DNA of 64,000 bases from a virus: IMG/VR virus record IMGVR_UViG_3300025617_000013, positions 23,664-87,663 of that record. One strand, written 5' to 3'. Positions 51,232 to 61,750 of this stretch are shown piece by piece (the first letter of the stretch is position 1; each line of letters begins with the position of its first letter). The notes under the pieces are model-generated. The model had not been told where the DNA came from. It saw nothing but the letters and a program-made list of their open reading frames with translations, and did no database searches. The position numbers and the translations under genes were made by a program.

Positions 51232-53935
51232 TTACGATCCTTACCTAACCGGAAGTTTGACAATAAATGGAGCTTTAGTAGACTCTTTAGGAAACTTAGA
51301 TAACATATCTTCTTCGGTACACTCTCTAACACAAGACTCTGCTTCTTTTTCAACAAGAGTATCTTCAACAGAAGGTAATATAACAGCTTTAAATGCTGCT
51401 TCATCATCATATGCATTAAAGACTGAAATAAGTGGATCATTTACTTCGGTATCGCAATCATTTGCTTCAGAAAGACTTAAGAATACTACAGATATACTTA
51501 ATGGTGATTTAACTGTAACAGGAACGATCACAGCACAGGAGTTCCACACCGAGTTTGTAAGTGCTAGTATTCTTTATCAAAGCGGTTCAACACAATTCGG
51601 TAATTCAACTGATGATGAACATAACTTTACCGGAACTTTAACTAATACAGGGAATGTAGGTATAGGTACGACTGATCCTAGTACTAAGTTAGAAGTTAAT
51701 GAACAAACAGCTAATACTTCTGCTTATATTACAGTGGACTCATTAAGTTGGAATGCAGGTATAAGTTTAAAAAATGGGAATGGAACTTGGGAAATATTAA
51801 ATGACTACACAGGATTAGGGACTACTGATACATTAGGTTTCTTTAATAATGGTTATCATATGGTTATTGATAATACAGGTAAAGTAGGTATAGGCACAAG
51901 TAGTCCCGCAAAAAAACTTGACGTAAATGGAACAGTTAGAGGTTTAACCTTAGTTGCAGATGACACTACTGTTCAGACGGGTTTTAACGGCAATTCTTTA
52001 ATACAAATAAGCAGGGGAGCAGCACCTTCTTATTTACAGTTTATTTCCCCAACTAATCAACAACAAGGTATTTTATTTGGAGATACAGATGATACTGTTA
52101 TGGGATCTGTTAGATATGACCATACAGGGGATTATATGTGGTTTGAGGCTAATAACGCAGAACGTATGCGTATTGACTCAAGCGGTAAAGTAGGTATAGG
52201 TGCTACAAATCCTACTGAAAAATTAACTGTAAATGGAAATATAAACTTTCCGTTTGATACGACAGGTGCATATTATTTTGGAATTCAGCCTTCTCCTTCA
52301 AACCCATTTTCAACCAGTGCAAGGGAACTTATAATAAGAGGAGCTAATGCCTATCAAGGGGCAAATCCTTCACAAGCGCAAGCAGGTGGGGATGTTTATA
52401 TAAAAGGAGGTTATTCCATAGCTAATACAGGTATTGGTGCGTATGCTGGAGATGTAAATATAGAGGGGGGAGAAACTCATACTGGCGGTACAGATGGAGC
52501 AGGTATAATTACGCTTAAGACCGCAGGAACAGAACGTATGCGTATTAATTCCGGTGGCAACGTAGGTATAGGTATTACGAACCCAACTGAAGCACTTACA
52601 GTGCAAGACTCAATCGGAGTTCAACTTGGCTTTAAAAGATTCTACTCAGGATTCGGTACTGTACCAGCTGGCGTAGGTTCAGCTTATAATTTACCTGTTA
52701 CATTAAATCAGGCACAAGGAACTACATTAACCTCTACATATCAATATAAGATATTTTTAACCACTACAGGTACAGGTACATATAATAGTTCCGTATACAT
52801 TATATATATCAATAGTGATGCATCTGCTTGGGTAGGAAGGGAGTTATCTAGAAGCGGCACCTCAAGTAACCACCCGGAATTAGATATAATTAATGGTAGC
52901 GCGGTAATATTTAATGATCATCCGAACGCTTACGGTGTTTATTATAGAGTAGAGACAACCCATACAGGTCAAGCTAAAACAAGTCCTAATATTTTTGGTA
53001 GTGACTTTATGTGGCAAAGGACAGATACCCGATTAACATATGAGGACGGTAACGTAGGTATAGGTACAAGTAATCCAAGTGCTAAGTTAGATGTTAATGG
53101 AATAACTAGAGTATCAGGAGATTTTGCTGGAACAGGTCAAAACCCATTAATACAGTTATATAATACAGATACTTCTTTAGGCGCAGATCAAATACTTGGT
53201 GATATTGATTTCTATCAGTCTGACGCTTCAGGAGGTGGAGCGGGCGTAGTTGGAAGGATAAGATCTATTAATGATAGTAATTTTAAAGGAGAAGCATCTT
53301 TAACATTTCATACTGGGGAAGCTAATGTAAGCTTTCAAGAACGTATGCGTATTACAAGTGGTGGGGCTGTTATAATTGGGACAGGAGGTGCATTTTCAGC
53401 AGGTAGTGGAAACATACAAATTAATCGTTCACCTGATGGTGGTTATATTCAAACAAGTGCTGTATTAACTTCAGCAGTAGACCAAAGATACTTTTACAAC
53501 CCAAATGGATTAGTTGGTAGAATAGAAACATCAGGTTCTTCAACTTCTTATATAACTACTTCTGACTATAGATTAAAAGAAAATGTAATACCATTAACAA
53601 ATGCTTTAGATAGATTAGATGCTCTTAAACCTTCTCGCTTTAACTTTATAGCAGATGGTAACAAAACAGTAGACGGATTTTTAGCACACGAAGTACAAGA
53701 TATAGTTCCTGAAGCTATTAGTGGAGAAAAAGATGCTACCGAAGAATATGAAGTTACACCTGCCATTTTAGACGAAGAAGGTAATGTAAGTGAAGAAGCG
53801 GTAATGGGAACAAGAGACGTTTATCAAGGAATAGATCAATCTAAAATAGTACCTTTATTGACTGCTGCTTTACAAGAAGCAAACGCATTGATAAAAGAAT
53901 TACAGACTAGAGTACACAACTTAGAAAATAATTAA
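51224..53935 (+). CDS. Fibre/adhesin paralogue 2 with S74 chaperone (903 aa)
   Basis: MIIYDPYLTGSLTING opens it, then the shared trunk block (ILNGDLTVTGTITAQEFHTE, SGSTQFGNSTDD). Beta domains with NVGIGTTDP, KVGIGTSSP and ERMRI turns follow. It ends in a complete S74 domain: TTSDYRLKENVIPLTNALDR (Ser-Asp...Lys catalytic pair), DGFLAHEVQDIVPE, DQSKIVPLLTAALQEANAL and a coiled coil. Self-cleavage before that Ser would release the chaperone after trimerisation. It is the only full member of the cluster with S74 visible; the giant protein at 2-8650 has another. Confidence 0.85.
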   Translation: MIIYDPYLTGSLTINGALVDSLGNLDNISSSVHSLTQDSASFSTRVSSTEGNITALNAASSSYALKTEISGSFTSVSQSFASERLKNTTDILNGDLTVTGTITAQEFHTEFVSASILYQSGSTQFGNSTDDEHNFTGTLTNTGNVGIGTTDPSTKLEVNEQTANTSAYITVDSLSWNAGISLKNGNGTWEILNDYTGLGTTDTLGFFNNGYHMVIDNTGKVGIGTSSPAKKLDVNGTVRGLTLVADDTTVQTGFNGNSLIQISRGAAPSYLQFISPTNQQQGILFGDTDDTVMGSVRYDHTGDYMWFEANNAERMRIDSSGKVGIGATNPTEKLTVNGNINFPFDTTGAYYFGIQPSPSNPFSTSARELIIRGANAYQGANPSQAQAGGDVYIKGGYSIANTGIGAYAGDVNIEGGETHTGGTDGAGIITLKTAGTERMRINSGGNVGIGITNPTEALTVQDSIGVQLGFKRFYSGFGTVPAGVGSAYNLPVTLNQAQGTTLTSTYQYKIFLTTTGTGTYNSSVYIIYINSDASAWVGRELSRSGTSSNHPELDIINGSAVIFNDHPNAYGVYYRVETTHTGQAKTSPNIFGSDFMWQRTDTRLTYEDGNVGIGTSNPSAKLDVNGITRVSGDFAGTGQNPLIQLYNTDTSLGADQILGDIDFYQSDASGGGAGVVGRIRSINDSNFKGEASLTFHTGEANVSFQERMRITSGGAVIIGTGGAFSAGSGNIQINRSPDGGYIQTSAVLTSAVDQRYFYNPNGLVGRIETSGSSTSYITTSDYRLKENVIPLTNALDRLDALKPSRFNFIADGNKTVDGFLAHEVQDIVPEAISGEKDATEEYEVTPAILDEEGNVSEEAVMGTRDVYQGIDQSKIVPLLTAALQEANALIKELQTRVHNLENN

Positions 53936-53937
53936 TT

Positions 53938-54111
53938 ATGGCTTATAAAATCCTAAAACAATTCCAACCAAACTCTAAAAATGTTTGGGTAGAAAAATTA
54001 TCTAATGAAGATACACTAGATGTATTTGATACACAAGAATTAGCAGAGAATAAACTAAGTGAATTACAATCCTCAGATTCAACCAGAGAATATAAAATTG
54101 TAGAGGTCTAA
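53938..54111 (+). CDS. Small fibre-partner protein (57 aa)
   Basis: 57 residues, beginning MAYKILKQFQPNSKNVWVEK and ending REYKIVEV. ATG follows the upstream stop by 2 nt. It resembles short beta-hairpin phage proteins found between fibre genes. A fibre-assembly or chaperone partner role is guessed only from position. Confidence 0.55.
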   Translation: MAYKILKQFQPNSKNVWVEKLSNEDTLDVFDTQELAENKLSELQSSDSTREYKIVEV

Positions 54112-54118
54112 TACACTC

Positions 54119-54169
54119 AACAGTCCTATTTATTAGTATATCCCTTTTGGATAGTGAAAAAAGGACTGT
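54119..54169 (+). promoter_or_regulatory. Inverted repeat enclosing late-type motif
   Basis: A perfect 8-bp inverted repeat ACAGTCCT/AGGACTGT (54119-54126, 54162-54169) encloses TATTTATT (54127-54134). The right arm ends 3 nt before the next ATG. The RNA could fold to hide the start region; as DNA the arms could bind a protein. Confidence 0.4.
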
Positions 54170-54172
54170 AAC

Positions 54173-57100
54173 ATGGCAAATAAATTTGTAGCCCGTAAAG
54201 GGTTAATCTCATTAGATGATACTGAAATAACAGGATCTCTAAGTATCACTGAAAACATAATCGCCGCCGGCACTATTCAAGCAGCTTTTGCTGGGAGTAC
54301 CTCTACGGCTATATCTGGAGCATTTACAGATGTATCTAGTTCTCTATCAGGACGAATTACTTCTAATGAAGTAAGTGTTAGTTCTCTAAATTCTAATACT
54401 TCTTCTTATGCATTAAAAACAGATATTACCGGATCATTCACCGATGTATCAGCATCAATAACCTCAGAGAGGTTAAAAAATACTACAGATACTTTAGACG
54501 GAGATCTTACAGTTACAGGAACAATTACTGCACAGGAATTTCATACAGAATTAGTTTCTGCTTCTATCATATATGAATCAGGTTCAACACAATTTGGTAA
54601 TTCATCGGATGATACTCATAGTTTTACTGGTACTCTGACTAATACAGGAAATGTAGGTATCGGGACGACTAGTCCTTTTGATTCTAAATTACAAGTAGTT
54701 GGAAGAATTAGAGCAGCAGGTGGAACAAGTGGAGGGTATTTCTTTGGTTCAGAAGAATTTGACGGAGGTTTTTACGCTCCTTCGGATGGTAATTTAGCTT
54801 TTAGCACAAACGGTACTGAAAGAATACGTATTGATGGTAATGGCAACGTAGGTATCGGGACGACTAGTCCTTTGCATCTACTTCACGTTAACGGAGCTTC
54901 AGACGGTAACTCTATTTACACTGCAATGTTACAAAATACTGGAACTGCACCTAATACCGCAAGTAAATTATTATTTGTTCAAGGTGGAAGTACGATAAGA
55001 GGTGCGGTAATTGGTGGATTACAAGAAGCCACAGCTGGCTCTCCTACATCTATGGTTTTTGAAACATCTGCAGCTTATGCTACTCCTACAGAAAAAATGC
55101 GTATTACTTCAGATGGTAACGTAGGTATCGGAACGACTAGTCCTACTTCAGCTAAATTAGTAGTTGCTGGAGATCTGGATGTTTGGAGCTCCACAAACAC
55201 ACTTTTAAGATCTGCACATAATGGAAGTTTCGGAAGCTTACAAACTTACACGGGCGGCGCATATGGAATTTTAACACTTAATCCAGGAGGCGGCAACGTC
55301 GGGATCGGTACGACTTCGCCTAGCAAAAAGCTTGACGTAGATGGTGCTATAAGAACACGTAATAGCTTTAACGTATCCGATGGTACCACGCAAATTGGAG
55401 GATTATTTCCTTACAAAGTTATTACAGGTGCTGGAACTGATAATTCATTGGCATTATTTACTGAAAATGGGTTAGACCTTCACTTTATGACAGACGGAAG
55501 CATTTCGTCTAAAATGATTATAAAATCAGGTGGCAACGTAGGTATCGGGACGACTAGTCCTGGGGCTAAGTTAGATGTAGAGGATTCTGGTGCTGATTTA
55601 ATTGATTTAACTAGAACTTCTGTAGGTACTTATAGATTAGCTATTTCTGGGAACGATAGATTTTCTATATATGACGTTGGAGAATCTTCTGAAAGATTAA
55701 GTATCACTAGCACTGGCAACGTAGGTATAGGTACAACTTCTCCAGACACACCTTTACATATTGATTATGAACAGTCATCCTTAGCAGGAAATTCGTGGAT
55801 TGGATTACATGTAGACAGATCGTATGCATCAACAGCAGGATTTTATACAGGTTTAGCTCTGACAGCATATCAAAATAAAGGAGCATTGATAGGAGCAGAC
55901 GGTAACCAAAACTTAATGTTCTTCAATTATGACGGAGTAAACAATGTTACTACATCTGAAGCAATGCGACTAAATGCTAATGGAGTTTTAAACATCTACA
56001 AAGGAAGTTCCTCTAATGACAATATTAGATTTTATAATACAGACGGTAACTACGCCTACATTAGAACTACATCAGCTAATAATTTGAATAATGTTTGGTT
56101 TGACGGTACGCTAGGGTGTATACAGTGGTATGCTTGGGATAACCCAGGAGGAGCAAGAACAGCCGATACTTATACAACACATTATTTCGGTATCGGAAGA
56201 GGTACAGATTATGAATCTGTTAGGATTGAAAGAGGGGTTATAACCGGTAAAGAAAATAGTAATACCGATAGGTATAAAATAAACCCAGTAGGTGATAGTT
56301 ACTTTAATGGTGGTAACGTAGGTATAGGTACGAGCAGCCCTGATGCTAATCTAGAGATTTCTAAAAATGCTGGAGCAGACCCTGGCCCAGTTGATGAGCC
56401 AGTTACACTCAGGTTAACAGACGCAGGAAATGCTGCGAACGGATTAGGCGATACAACAAATCCTTGGGCTGAAATTCAATTCTATAGCGAAGATGCTTCT
56501 TCAGGTGGACCATCTATACAAGCTAAAATAGCTACAATATATGATGATATTTATTCTGCAGGTTCTCACATAGTATTTTATAATACATCAACTCCAACTA
56601 ACGGGTTATCGGAAAGGATGCGTATTAATTCTGTAGGTAATGTAAGCATAGGAACTGCAGCAGTAGCATCAGCAAATGCAGCTGCAGATAATTTTGTTAT
56701 TAAAGGAGAAGGAACCGCAGTAGGTTTGACAATATCAAATTCTGTAAACTCAGGAACAGGTACAATCTTTTTTGGAGATGCAGCAAGTTCAACAGTAGCA
56801 GGTTTTAGATATAATCATAATACTGGAGATATGGCAGTAGCTTTTGAAGATGATATTACCTTTAGTTCCAGCGGTTACGAAAAAGCTCGTATTCTATCAA
56901 GTGGAGGTATTACCTTCAACGGTGATACTTCTACTTCAAATGCTCTTGATGATTATGAAGAAGGGACTTTTACTCCAGTAATCGGAGATGGAACATATAC
57001 GTATTCCAATAGAAGAGGACATTATGTTAAAATAGGTAATTTAGTTTATGTTCATATAGGATTAAGATTAGCATCAGCATCTCCCGGTTCAAGCACGGCA

Positions 57101-57349
57101 AATATAAGTGGTTTACCTTTTACTAGCGCAAATTTCGGGTCTTATCAAGAACCTCATACAAGAGTAGGAATGGCAGGCTTATGTGTAACAGCTAACTTAT
57201 CCTACAATTTGAGTTTTTACATTGCTAGCAATAACAGTGTAATTTATGCTAGAACATCAGCTAGTAACGTAGACTCCCCAGTAGCTTCAAATCAACTATG
57301 GAAAGCAGGAACTTTTATAAAATACCAGTTAATTTATACAGTTAGTTAA
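54173..57349 (+). CDS. Fibre/adhesin paralogue 3 with jelly-roll tip (1058 aa)
   Basis: MANKFVARKGLISLDDTEITG is a recognisable phage-fibre start (KFVxRKGLxSLxxxxIxG). The shared trunk (TLDGDLTVTGTITAQEFHTE, SGSTQFGNSSDD) and many NVGIGTTSP turns follow. The C-terminus has ALDDYEEGTFTPVIGDGT, then HYVKIGNLVYVHIGLRLASA and ISGLPFTSANFG, a jelly-roll tip common in phage receptor-binding proteins. The tip is homologous to that of the protein at 57638. No S74 is present. Confidence 0.82.
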   Translation: MANKFVARKGLISLDDTEITGSLSITENIIAAGTIQAAFAGSTSTAISGAFTDVSSSLSGRITSNEVSVSSLNSNTSSYALKTDITGSFTDVSASITSERLKNTTDTLDGDLTVTGTITAQEFHTELVSASIIYESGSTQFGNSSDDTHSFTGTLTNTGNVGIGTTSPFDSKLQVVGRIRAAGGTSGGYFFGSEEFDGGFYAPSDGNLAFSTNGTERIRIDGNGNVGIGTTSPLHLLHVNGASDGNSIYTAMLQNTGTAPNTASKLLFVQGGSTIRGAVIGGLQEATAGSPTSMVFETSAAYATPTEKMRITSDGNVGIGTTSPTSAKLVVAGDLDVWSSTNTLLRSAHNGSFGSLQTYTGGAYGILTLNPGGGNVGIGTTSPSKKLDVDGAIRTRNSFNVSDGTTQIGGLFPYKVITGAGTDNSLALFTENGLDLHFMTDGSISSKMIIKSGGNVGIGTTSPGAKLDVEDSGADLIDLTRTSVGTYRLAISGNDRFSIYDVGESSERLSITSTGNVGIGTTSPDTPLHIDYEQSSLAGNSWIGLHVDRSYASTAGFYTGLALTAYQNKGALIGADGNQNLMFFNYDGVNNVTTSEAMRLNANGVLNIYKGSSSNDNIRFYNTDGNYAYIRTTSANNLNNVWFDGTLGCIQWYAWDNPGGARTADTYTTHYFGIGRGTDYESVRIERGVITGKENSNTDRYKINPVGDSYFNGGNVGIGTSSPDANLEISKNAGADPGPVDEPVTLRLTDAGNAANGLGDTTNPWAEIQFYSEDASSGGPSIQAKIATIYDDIYSAGSHIVFYNTSTPTNGLSERMRINSVGNVSIGTAAVASANAAADNFVIKGEGTAVGLTISNSVNSGTGTIFFGDAASSTVAGFRYNHNTGDMAVAFEDDITFSSSGYEKARILSSGGITFNGDTSTSNALDDYEEGTFTPVIGDGTYTYSNRRGHYVKIGNLVYVHIGLRLASASPGSSTANISGLPFTSANFGSYQEPHTRVGMAGLCVTANLSYNLSFYIASNNSVIYARTSASNVDSPVASNQLWKAGTFIKYQLIYTVS

Positions 57350-57359
57350 GATTTATATT

Positions 57360-57611
57360 ATGGCAATAACAAAAACAATAACAATCGACAAAATTGAAAT
57401 CGTAGGAGATTTTAAGAACATTCAAGTAAGACAAGCTTCTGTTATCGAAGAAGATGGTGTTGAGCTTACAAGAAGCTTTCATAGGTATGTATTATCTCCG
57501 GGTAATGATCTTACAGAACAACCTACAGAGATACAGTCTATCGCTAATGTAGTTTGGACAGAAGAAATTATTACAGCATACCAAGCCTCTCAAGAACAAA
57601 CAGTAGAGTAA
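57360..57611 (+). CDS. Small fibre-partner protein A (83 aa)
   Basis: 83 residues. MAITKTITIDKIEIVGDFKNIQVRQ opens it and VWTEEIITAYQASQEQTVE ends it. It is paralogous to the protein at 61751. A MAxTKxxxxDKIEIVxxFKxIQVR start beside fibre genes is common in phages of this kind; the protein may assist fibre assembly or cap the fibre end, but no function has been shown to me. The stop is 2 nt before the late-type repeat. Confidence 0.65.
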   Translation: MAITKTITIDKIEIVGDFKNIQVRQASVIEEDGVELTRSFHRYVLSPGNDLTEQPTEIQSIANVVWTEEIITAYQASQEQTVE

Positions 57612-57645
57612 AATATTTATAATAAAATAACCAAAGAATGATAAT
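57609..57645 (+). repeat. 37-bp direct repeat with late motif, copy 2
   Basis: It is identical to 51195-51231. TATTTATA is at 57614-57621 and ends 16 nt before the ATG. Copies before two different fibre genes suggest duplication of a whole promoter-fibre cassette. Confidence 0.8.
57614..57621 (+). promoter_or_regulatory. Late-promoter-like TATTTATA before fibre paralogue 4
   Basis: Same position and sequence as the copy before fibre paralogue 2, ending 16 nt before the ATG at 57638. Confidence 0.55.
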
Positions 57646-60600
57646 AGATAACCCCATAGTCTCCGGCTCATTAGATATACAAAATGATGTAACGGCTTCA
57701 AACTTACTACTCCGAGGTACAGCTTCTGGGGTATTTTCTGGTTCATTTTTAGGGGATGGATCACAGCTTTCCGGTGTAACATCTTATACAGATTCAGATA
57801 CACTCACCTATATTAATACATTAGGGGTACTATCAGGTTCAGCACAAATAGCATCTGATATATCTGGTTCATTTACAGATTTGTCTAGTTCAATTCAAGG
57901 TAGAGTAGCAGCTCAAGAAAGCTTCAGCTCATCATTAAGTACTACAGAACTAATACTATCAGGTTCTTTTTCAGGAAGTTTTATTGGTGATGGATCTCAA
58001 CTATCAGGAGTTACTTCATATACAGATTCAGATACTTTAGCCTTTATAAATTCAAAAACAGTACTATCAGGTTCGATTGCAGAACTTACATCAGTTACAG
58101 CTTCATTTTTGAATACAGGTTCGGTAACTATACCGCATGGCTTCAATTCAAAGAACGTCTCTATCGCCGTTTATGATGATAGTGATATACTTATTATACC
58201 CCAAGAAATTGCACTCGTTAGCAACAATGCTGTTAAGGTAACTTTTGGAGGGTTAACTTCTGGATTTGCTGTAGTAGCAAAAGGTGGACATATAGTATCA
58301 GGTTCTGTACCGGTACCTCAATTATCAACAGTTGCAGATTCATTTACATCTACAACTTCTCATACAGTCACACATAACTTTAATACTAAAAACGTAATAG
58401 TATCGGTATATGAAGGAGATAATTATATTATACCAGATACAATAACTACCCCTACAGACAATACTGTTGAAGTTACCTTCCCTGAAGCGATTTCAGGTAG
58501 AGTGGTAGTGGTAAAGTCTGGACATATAGTATCAGGTTCTATACCATACAGTAACTTATCTAATACACCAACACTTCTTTCATCTTCAGCTCAAATAGCA
58601 TCTGATATTTCAGGTTCGTTTACCTCTCTTAGTTCTTCATTTCAAGGAAGAATTTCTACTAATGAAGATAATATTGGATCATTAACGGCTAGTACGTCTT
58701 CTTATGCATTAAAAGAACAAATCTCAGGTTCGTTTACTTCGGTTTCACAATCATTTGCATCAGAAAGACTTAAAAATACTACGGATACATTAGATGGGGA
58801 TTTAACTGTAACAGGAACAATAACTGCTCAAGAATTTCATACAGAATTTGTTTCTTCTTCTATTATTTATCAATCAGGTTCAACACAGTTTGGAGATACA
58901 TCTGACGATACTCATATTTTTACCGGTACTGTAGGTATAGGTACGAGTAGTCCTTCTACTTTACTTACTGCTGATTTAGGCGCAAGTGGAAATATTGCAC
59001 ATTTTGAGGGTAACAGTAATGTTCATTTAAGAATTGGAGAATCTTCAGGAGATATGTACTTAAATGCTAATAATGGCAACGCTACCATTGCATTTCAAAC
59101 AAATACTGTAGAACGTATGCGTATTGACTCTAGTGGGAATCTAAATTTTAGCACCGCAGATGGAGTAGGAATTACATTTAAGGAATCAGGATTTATTACC
59201 ATTGACTCGGATAACAACGATTCTAGTAGAAACTTCCAATTTAAGGACGGTAGTGGTAGTACGTTAATGACTTTACTCGATACAGGTAATGTAGGTATCG
59301 GAATAACTGATCCTCAAAATAGATTATCCCTGGGCTCTACTCAAGGAAGTGGTATTGACTTCCTGTACGATGCTACTAATACATATAAAAACCAGATAAA
59401 AAACTATTGGAACTCTAGTACAGATACTAGAATGGATTTCAATATCGGTAGAACAGCTAATGTTACACCTGTAACTGTTATGTCCGTAGGATATAATAGT
59501 AACGTAGGTATAGGTACTACAAGTCCAACTGAAAAATTGGAAGTTAATGGAACTGGTAGATTTACAAATTCATCAACCGCTATTGGTATAATACTTAATA
59601 GAGGTTTAGATGTTAATTCTGTAGGAGAAGCAGGAGTTGGTATGCAATTAGGTGCATTAGACGGTTCTACATATAAAGAAGGTGTAACCATGTACGGCTC
59701 TTTAAAATCAAACGGAGACGATGGTGGATTTACCGTGCAAGTCAGAAAGTCAAATGTTATGCAAACTCGTTTTACTATAAATGAAGACGGTAACGTAGGA
59801 ATCGGTACGACTTCGCCTTCAAGTGGTGCTAAATTAGACGTAAATGGAAGTTTAGCTATAGCTAATACAGGTCAACTTAATCTTACCCGTACTTTGGATA
59901 CTAATAATCTTTGGTACGGGATGAGATATGATAATGATGAAGTTCAAATTTATACATATTACCCATCAAACAGGAGTATAACTTTCAATACTGTTTCTGG
60001 AGGAACAGGAATTACCAATCAATTAATGAAAATTGAAGCTGGCGGTAACGTAGGTATAGGTACGACTAGTCCTGAACAGAAAATGCATATTGAAGGAGCA
60101 TCATTAACCGTAAATAGAGCAAATGATGACAGTTCTGTTGCTTTTCAAAATTCGGCAACTAATGCAACTTGGAGAATTGGTAGAGATTATTCTAATTCAG
60201 AAGCATTGACTTTTGCTTATTCCGTATCCGGCTACCCTTCTTTAACTGGTAATACAATAACGGTAATTGATACAAGCGGTAACATAGGTATCGGTACGAG
60301 TAGTCCAGCTGCTAAATTAGATGTTTACGGTTCTTCGAATAGTGCTGATAATATGATTGAGCTAATAAACTCAAAATACGACAGCACAGACACAACAGGA
60401 GAAACAGGTATACTGTTTGGATGGAATAATCACGTTGCAGCAAGAATAACTGCTTTTAAAGAAGGTACTGTAAATCGAACAGGTTTTAAAATTATAGGAG
60501 AAGCTGGGTTTAACGTACCTACAACAATTGCTACGTTTAGATCAACAGGTTTAGTAGGGATAGGTACTACAAGTCCATCGGATCCTTTACATATACTTTC

Positions 60601-61735
60601 ATCGACTAACATAACCAGATTTGAATCCTCTACTACTGGACTATATAATACTTATAAAAATTCAAATGGAATATTTGGGTATGTAGGAACTGGTTCTCAA
60701 ACAGTTTCAGGAGGTGGTTCTGATGATTTTGGTATACAATCAGCTAACAATTTTGTAATAGCTACAGGTGGGAATACGGAACGTATGCGTATTACAAGTG
60801 GGGGTCAAGTTAATATCGGATATAATGGCACTGCAAGAGGTAGTGTTAATACTGTTTTAATGGTTGGTAAAACAGGAGCAACTTACCTTGAAATAAATGG
60901 AGGAGATACATCTGGACAAGGAGGATTGTTGTTTGCAGATGGTTCTGGAGGAGCGTATGGTTTAATAAATTACCTTCACGCTTCTGACGAAATGCAGTTT
61001 TATACTGCTGAAGCAGAACGTATGCTCATCACCTCAAGTGGTATTATTCAAACAAATGTTACTAAACCATTAGGAAGTGATACTCCTAACTTAAGGTTAA
61101 AAGTTACTCCTACAGGTACTAATTATTCCTCAGGTGCTTATGTTAATATAGTTTTTGGAGATGAAACTGTTACCAATAGTTATCTTGGAGACATACAAGT
61201 AGTTCAAGGAGATCCTTCCATCAGTACAGCAACTACAATGAGATTTCTTACAAATTCAGGAGGAGGTAATGCTGCTACTCAAGAACGTATGCGTATTCTA
61301 CCAAGTGGGGGGATTACCTTCAACGGAGATACTTCTACTTCAAATGCTTTAGATGATTATGAAGAAGGTACTTGGACGCCTACTTTTCCTGACGCAGGTA
61401 ATGTTAGTTCGGTAGCTATTTCTGGAACAGCTGTCTATACAAAAATAGGAAGAATAGTTCATTTAGCTTTAGAAGTAAGCGGCCAATTCATTTCTACAGG
61501 TACTGAATCTTTATTCTCTTTTACACTTCCTTTTACAGCCGCTTCCACTACTATGGATCATGTTGGAACTGCAACTTTTTTTATAGGCACTGGTGCTAAT
61601 AGATTCGGTATGGGTAGTGTTTTTCAAGGAACCACAACCAACAGCAAAACATATGTATACATACCAGCAAGAGAAGTACAGCAATCAGGAACTTGGGGAC
61701 AAATGAGAATTAGTTTAACATATTTTGCATTATAA
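57638..61735 (+). CDS. Fibre/adhesin paralogue 4 with Ig-like modules and jelly-roll tip (1365 aa)
   Basis: MIIDNPIVSGSLDIQNDV opens it. FSGSFxGDGSQLSGVTSYTD repeats and two modules like SVTIPHGFNSKNVSIAVYDD follow, related to those in the protein at 45188. Next come the shared trunk (LTVTGTITAQEFHTE, SGSTQFGDTSDD) and many NVGIGTTSP and ERMRI turns. The C-terminus has ALDDYEEGTWTPTFPDAG, TKIGRIVHLALEVSGQF and a jelly-roll like that of the protein at 54173. It is the longest complete fibre paralogue in the cluster and looks like a mosaic of its neighbours. Confidence 0.82.
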   Translation: MIIDNPIVSGSLDIQNDVTASNLLLRGTASGVFSGSFLGDGSQLSGVTSYTDSDTLTYINTLGVLSGSAQIASDISGSFTDLSSSIQGRVAAQESFSSSLSTTELILSGSFSGSFIGDGSQLSGVTSYTDSDTLAFINSKTVLSGSIAELTSVTASFLNTGSVTIPHGFNSKNVSIAVYDDSDILIIPQEIALVSNNAVKVTFGGLTSGFAVVAKGGHIVSGSVPVPQLSTVADSFTSTTSHTVTHNFNTKNVIVSVYEGDNYIIPDTITTPTDNTVEVTFPEAISGRVVVVKSGHIVSGSIPYSNLSNTPTLLSSSAQIASDISGSFTSLSSSFQGRISTNEDNIGSLTASTSSYALKEQISGSFTSVSQSFASERLKNTTDTLDGDLTVTGTITAQEFHTEFVSSSIIYQSGSTQFGDTSDDTHIFTGTVGIGTSSPSTLLTADLGASGNIAHFEGNSNVHLRIGESSGDMYLNANNGNATIAFQTNTVERMRIDSSGNLNFSTADGVGITFKESGFITIDSDNNDSSRNFQFKDGSGSTLMTLLDTGNVGIGITDPQNRLSLGSTQGSGIDFLYDATNTYKNQIKNYWNSSTDTRMDFNIGRTANVTPVTVMSVGYNSNVGIGTTSPTEKLEVNGTGRFTNSSTAIGIILNRGLDVNSVGEAGVGMQLGALDGSTYKEGVTMYGSLKSNGDDGGFTVQVRKSNVMQTRFTINEDGNVGIGTTSPSSGAKLDVNGSLAIANTGQLNLTRTLDTNNLWYGMRYDNDEVQIYTYYPSNRSITFNTVSGGTGITNQLMKIEAGGNVGIGTTSPEQKMHIEGASLTVNRANDDSSVAFQNSATNATWRIGRDYSNSEALTFAYSVSGYPSLTGNTITVIDTSGNIGIGTSSPAAKLDVYGSSNSADNMIELINSKYDSTDTTGETGILFGWNNHVAARITAFKEGTVNRTGFKIIGEAGFNVPTTIATFRSTGLVGIGTTSPSDPLHILSSTNITRFESSTTGLYNTYKNSNGIFGYVGTGSQTVSGGGSDDFGIQSANNFVIATGGNTERMRITSGGQVNIGYNGTARGSVNTVLMVGKTGATYLEINGGDTSGQGGLLFADGSGGAYGLINYLHASDEMQFYTAEAERMLITSSGIIQTNVTKPLGSDTPNLRLKVTPTGTNYSSGAYVNIVFGDETVTNSYLGDIQVVQGDPSISTATTMRFLTNSGGGNAATQERMRILPSGGITFNGDTSTSNALDDYEEGTWTPTFPDAGNVSSVAISGTAVYTKIGRIVHLALEVSGQFISTGTESLFSFTLPFTAASTTMDHVGTATFFIGTGANRFGMGSVFQGTTTNSKTYVYIPAREVQQSGTWGQMRISLTYFAL

Positions 61736-61750
61736 TAATAGTAAATAAAA

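Noticed and set aside
51195-57645. The 37-bp direct repeats as attachment or transposition sites
   Set aside because: They span a promoter motif and a start codon, occur before paralogous genes, and no integrase or transposase is present. Cassette duplication explains them.
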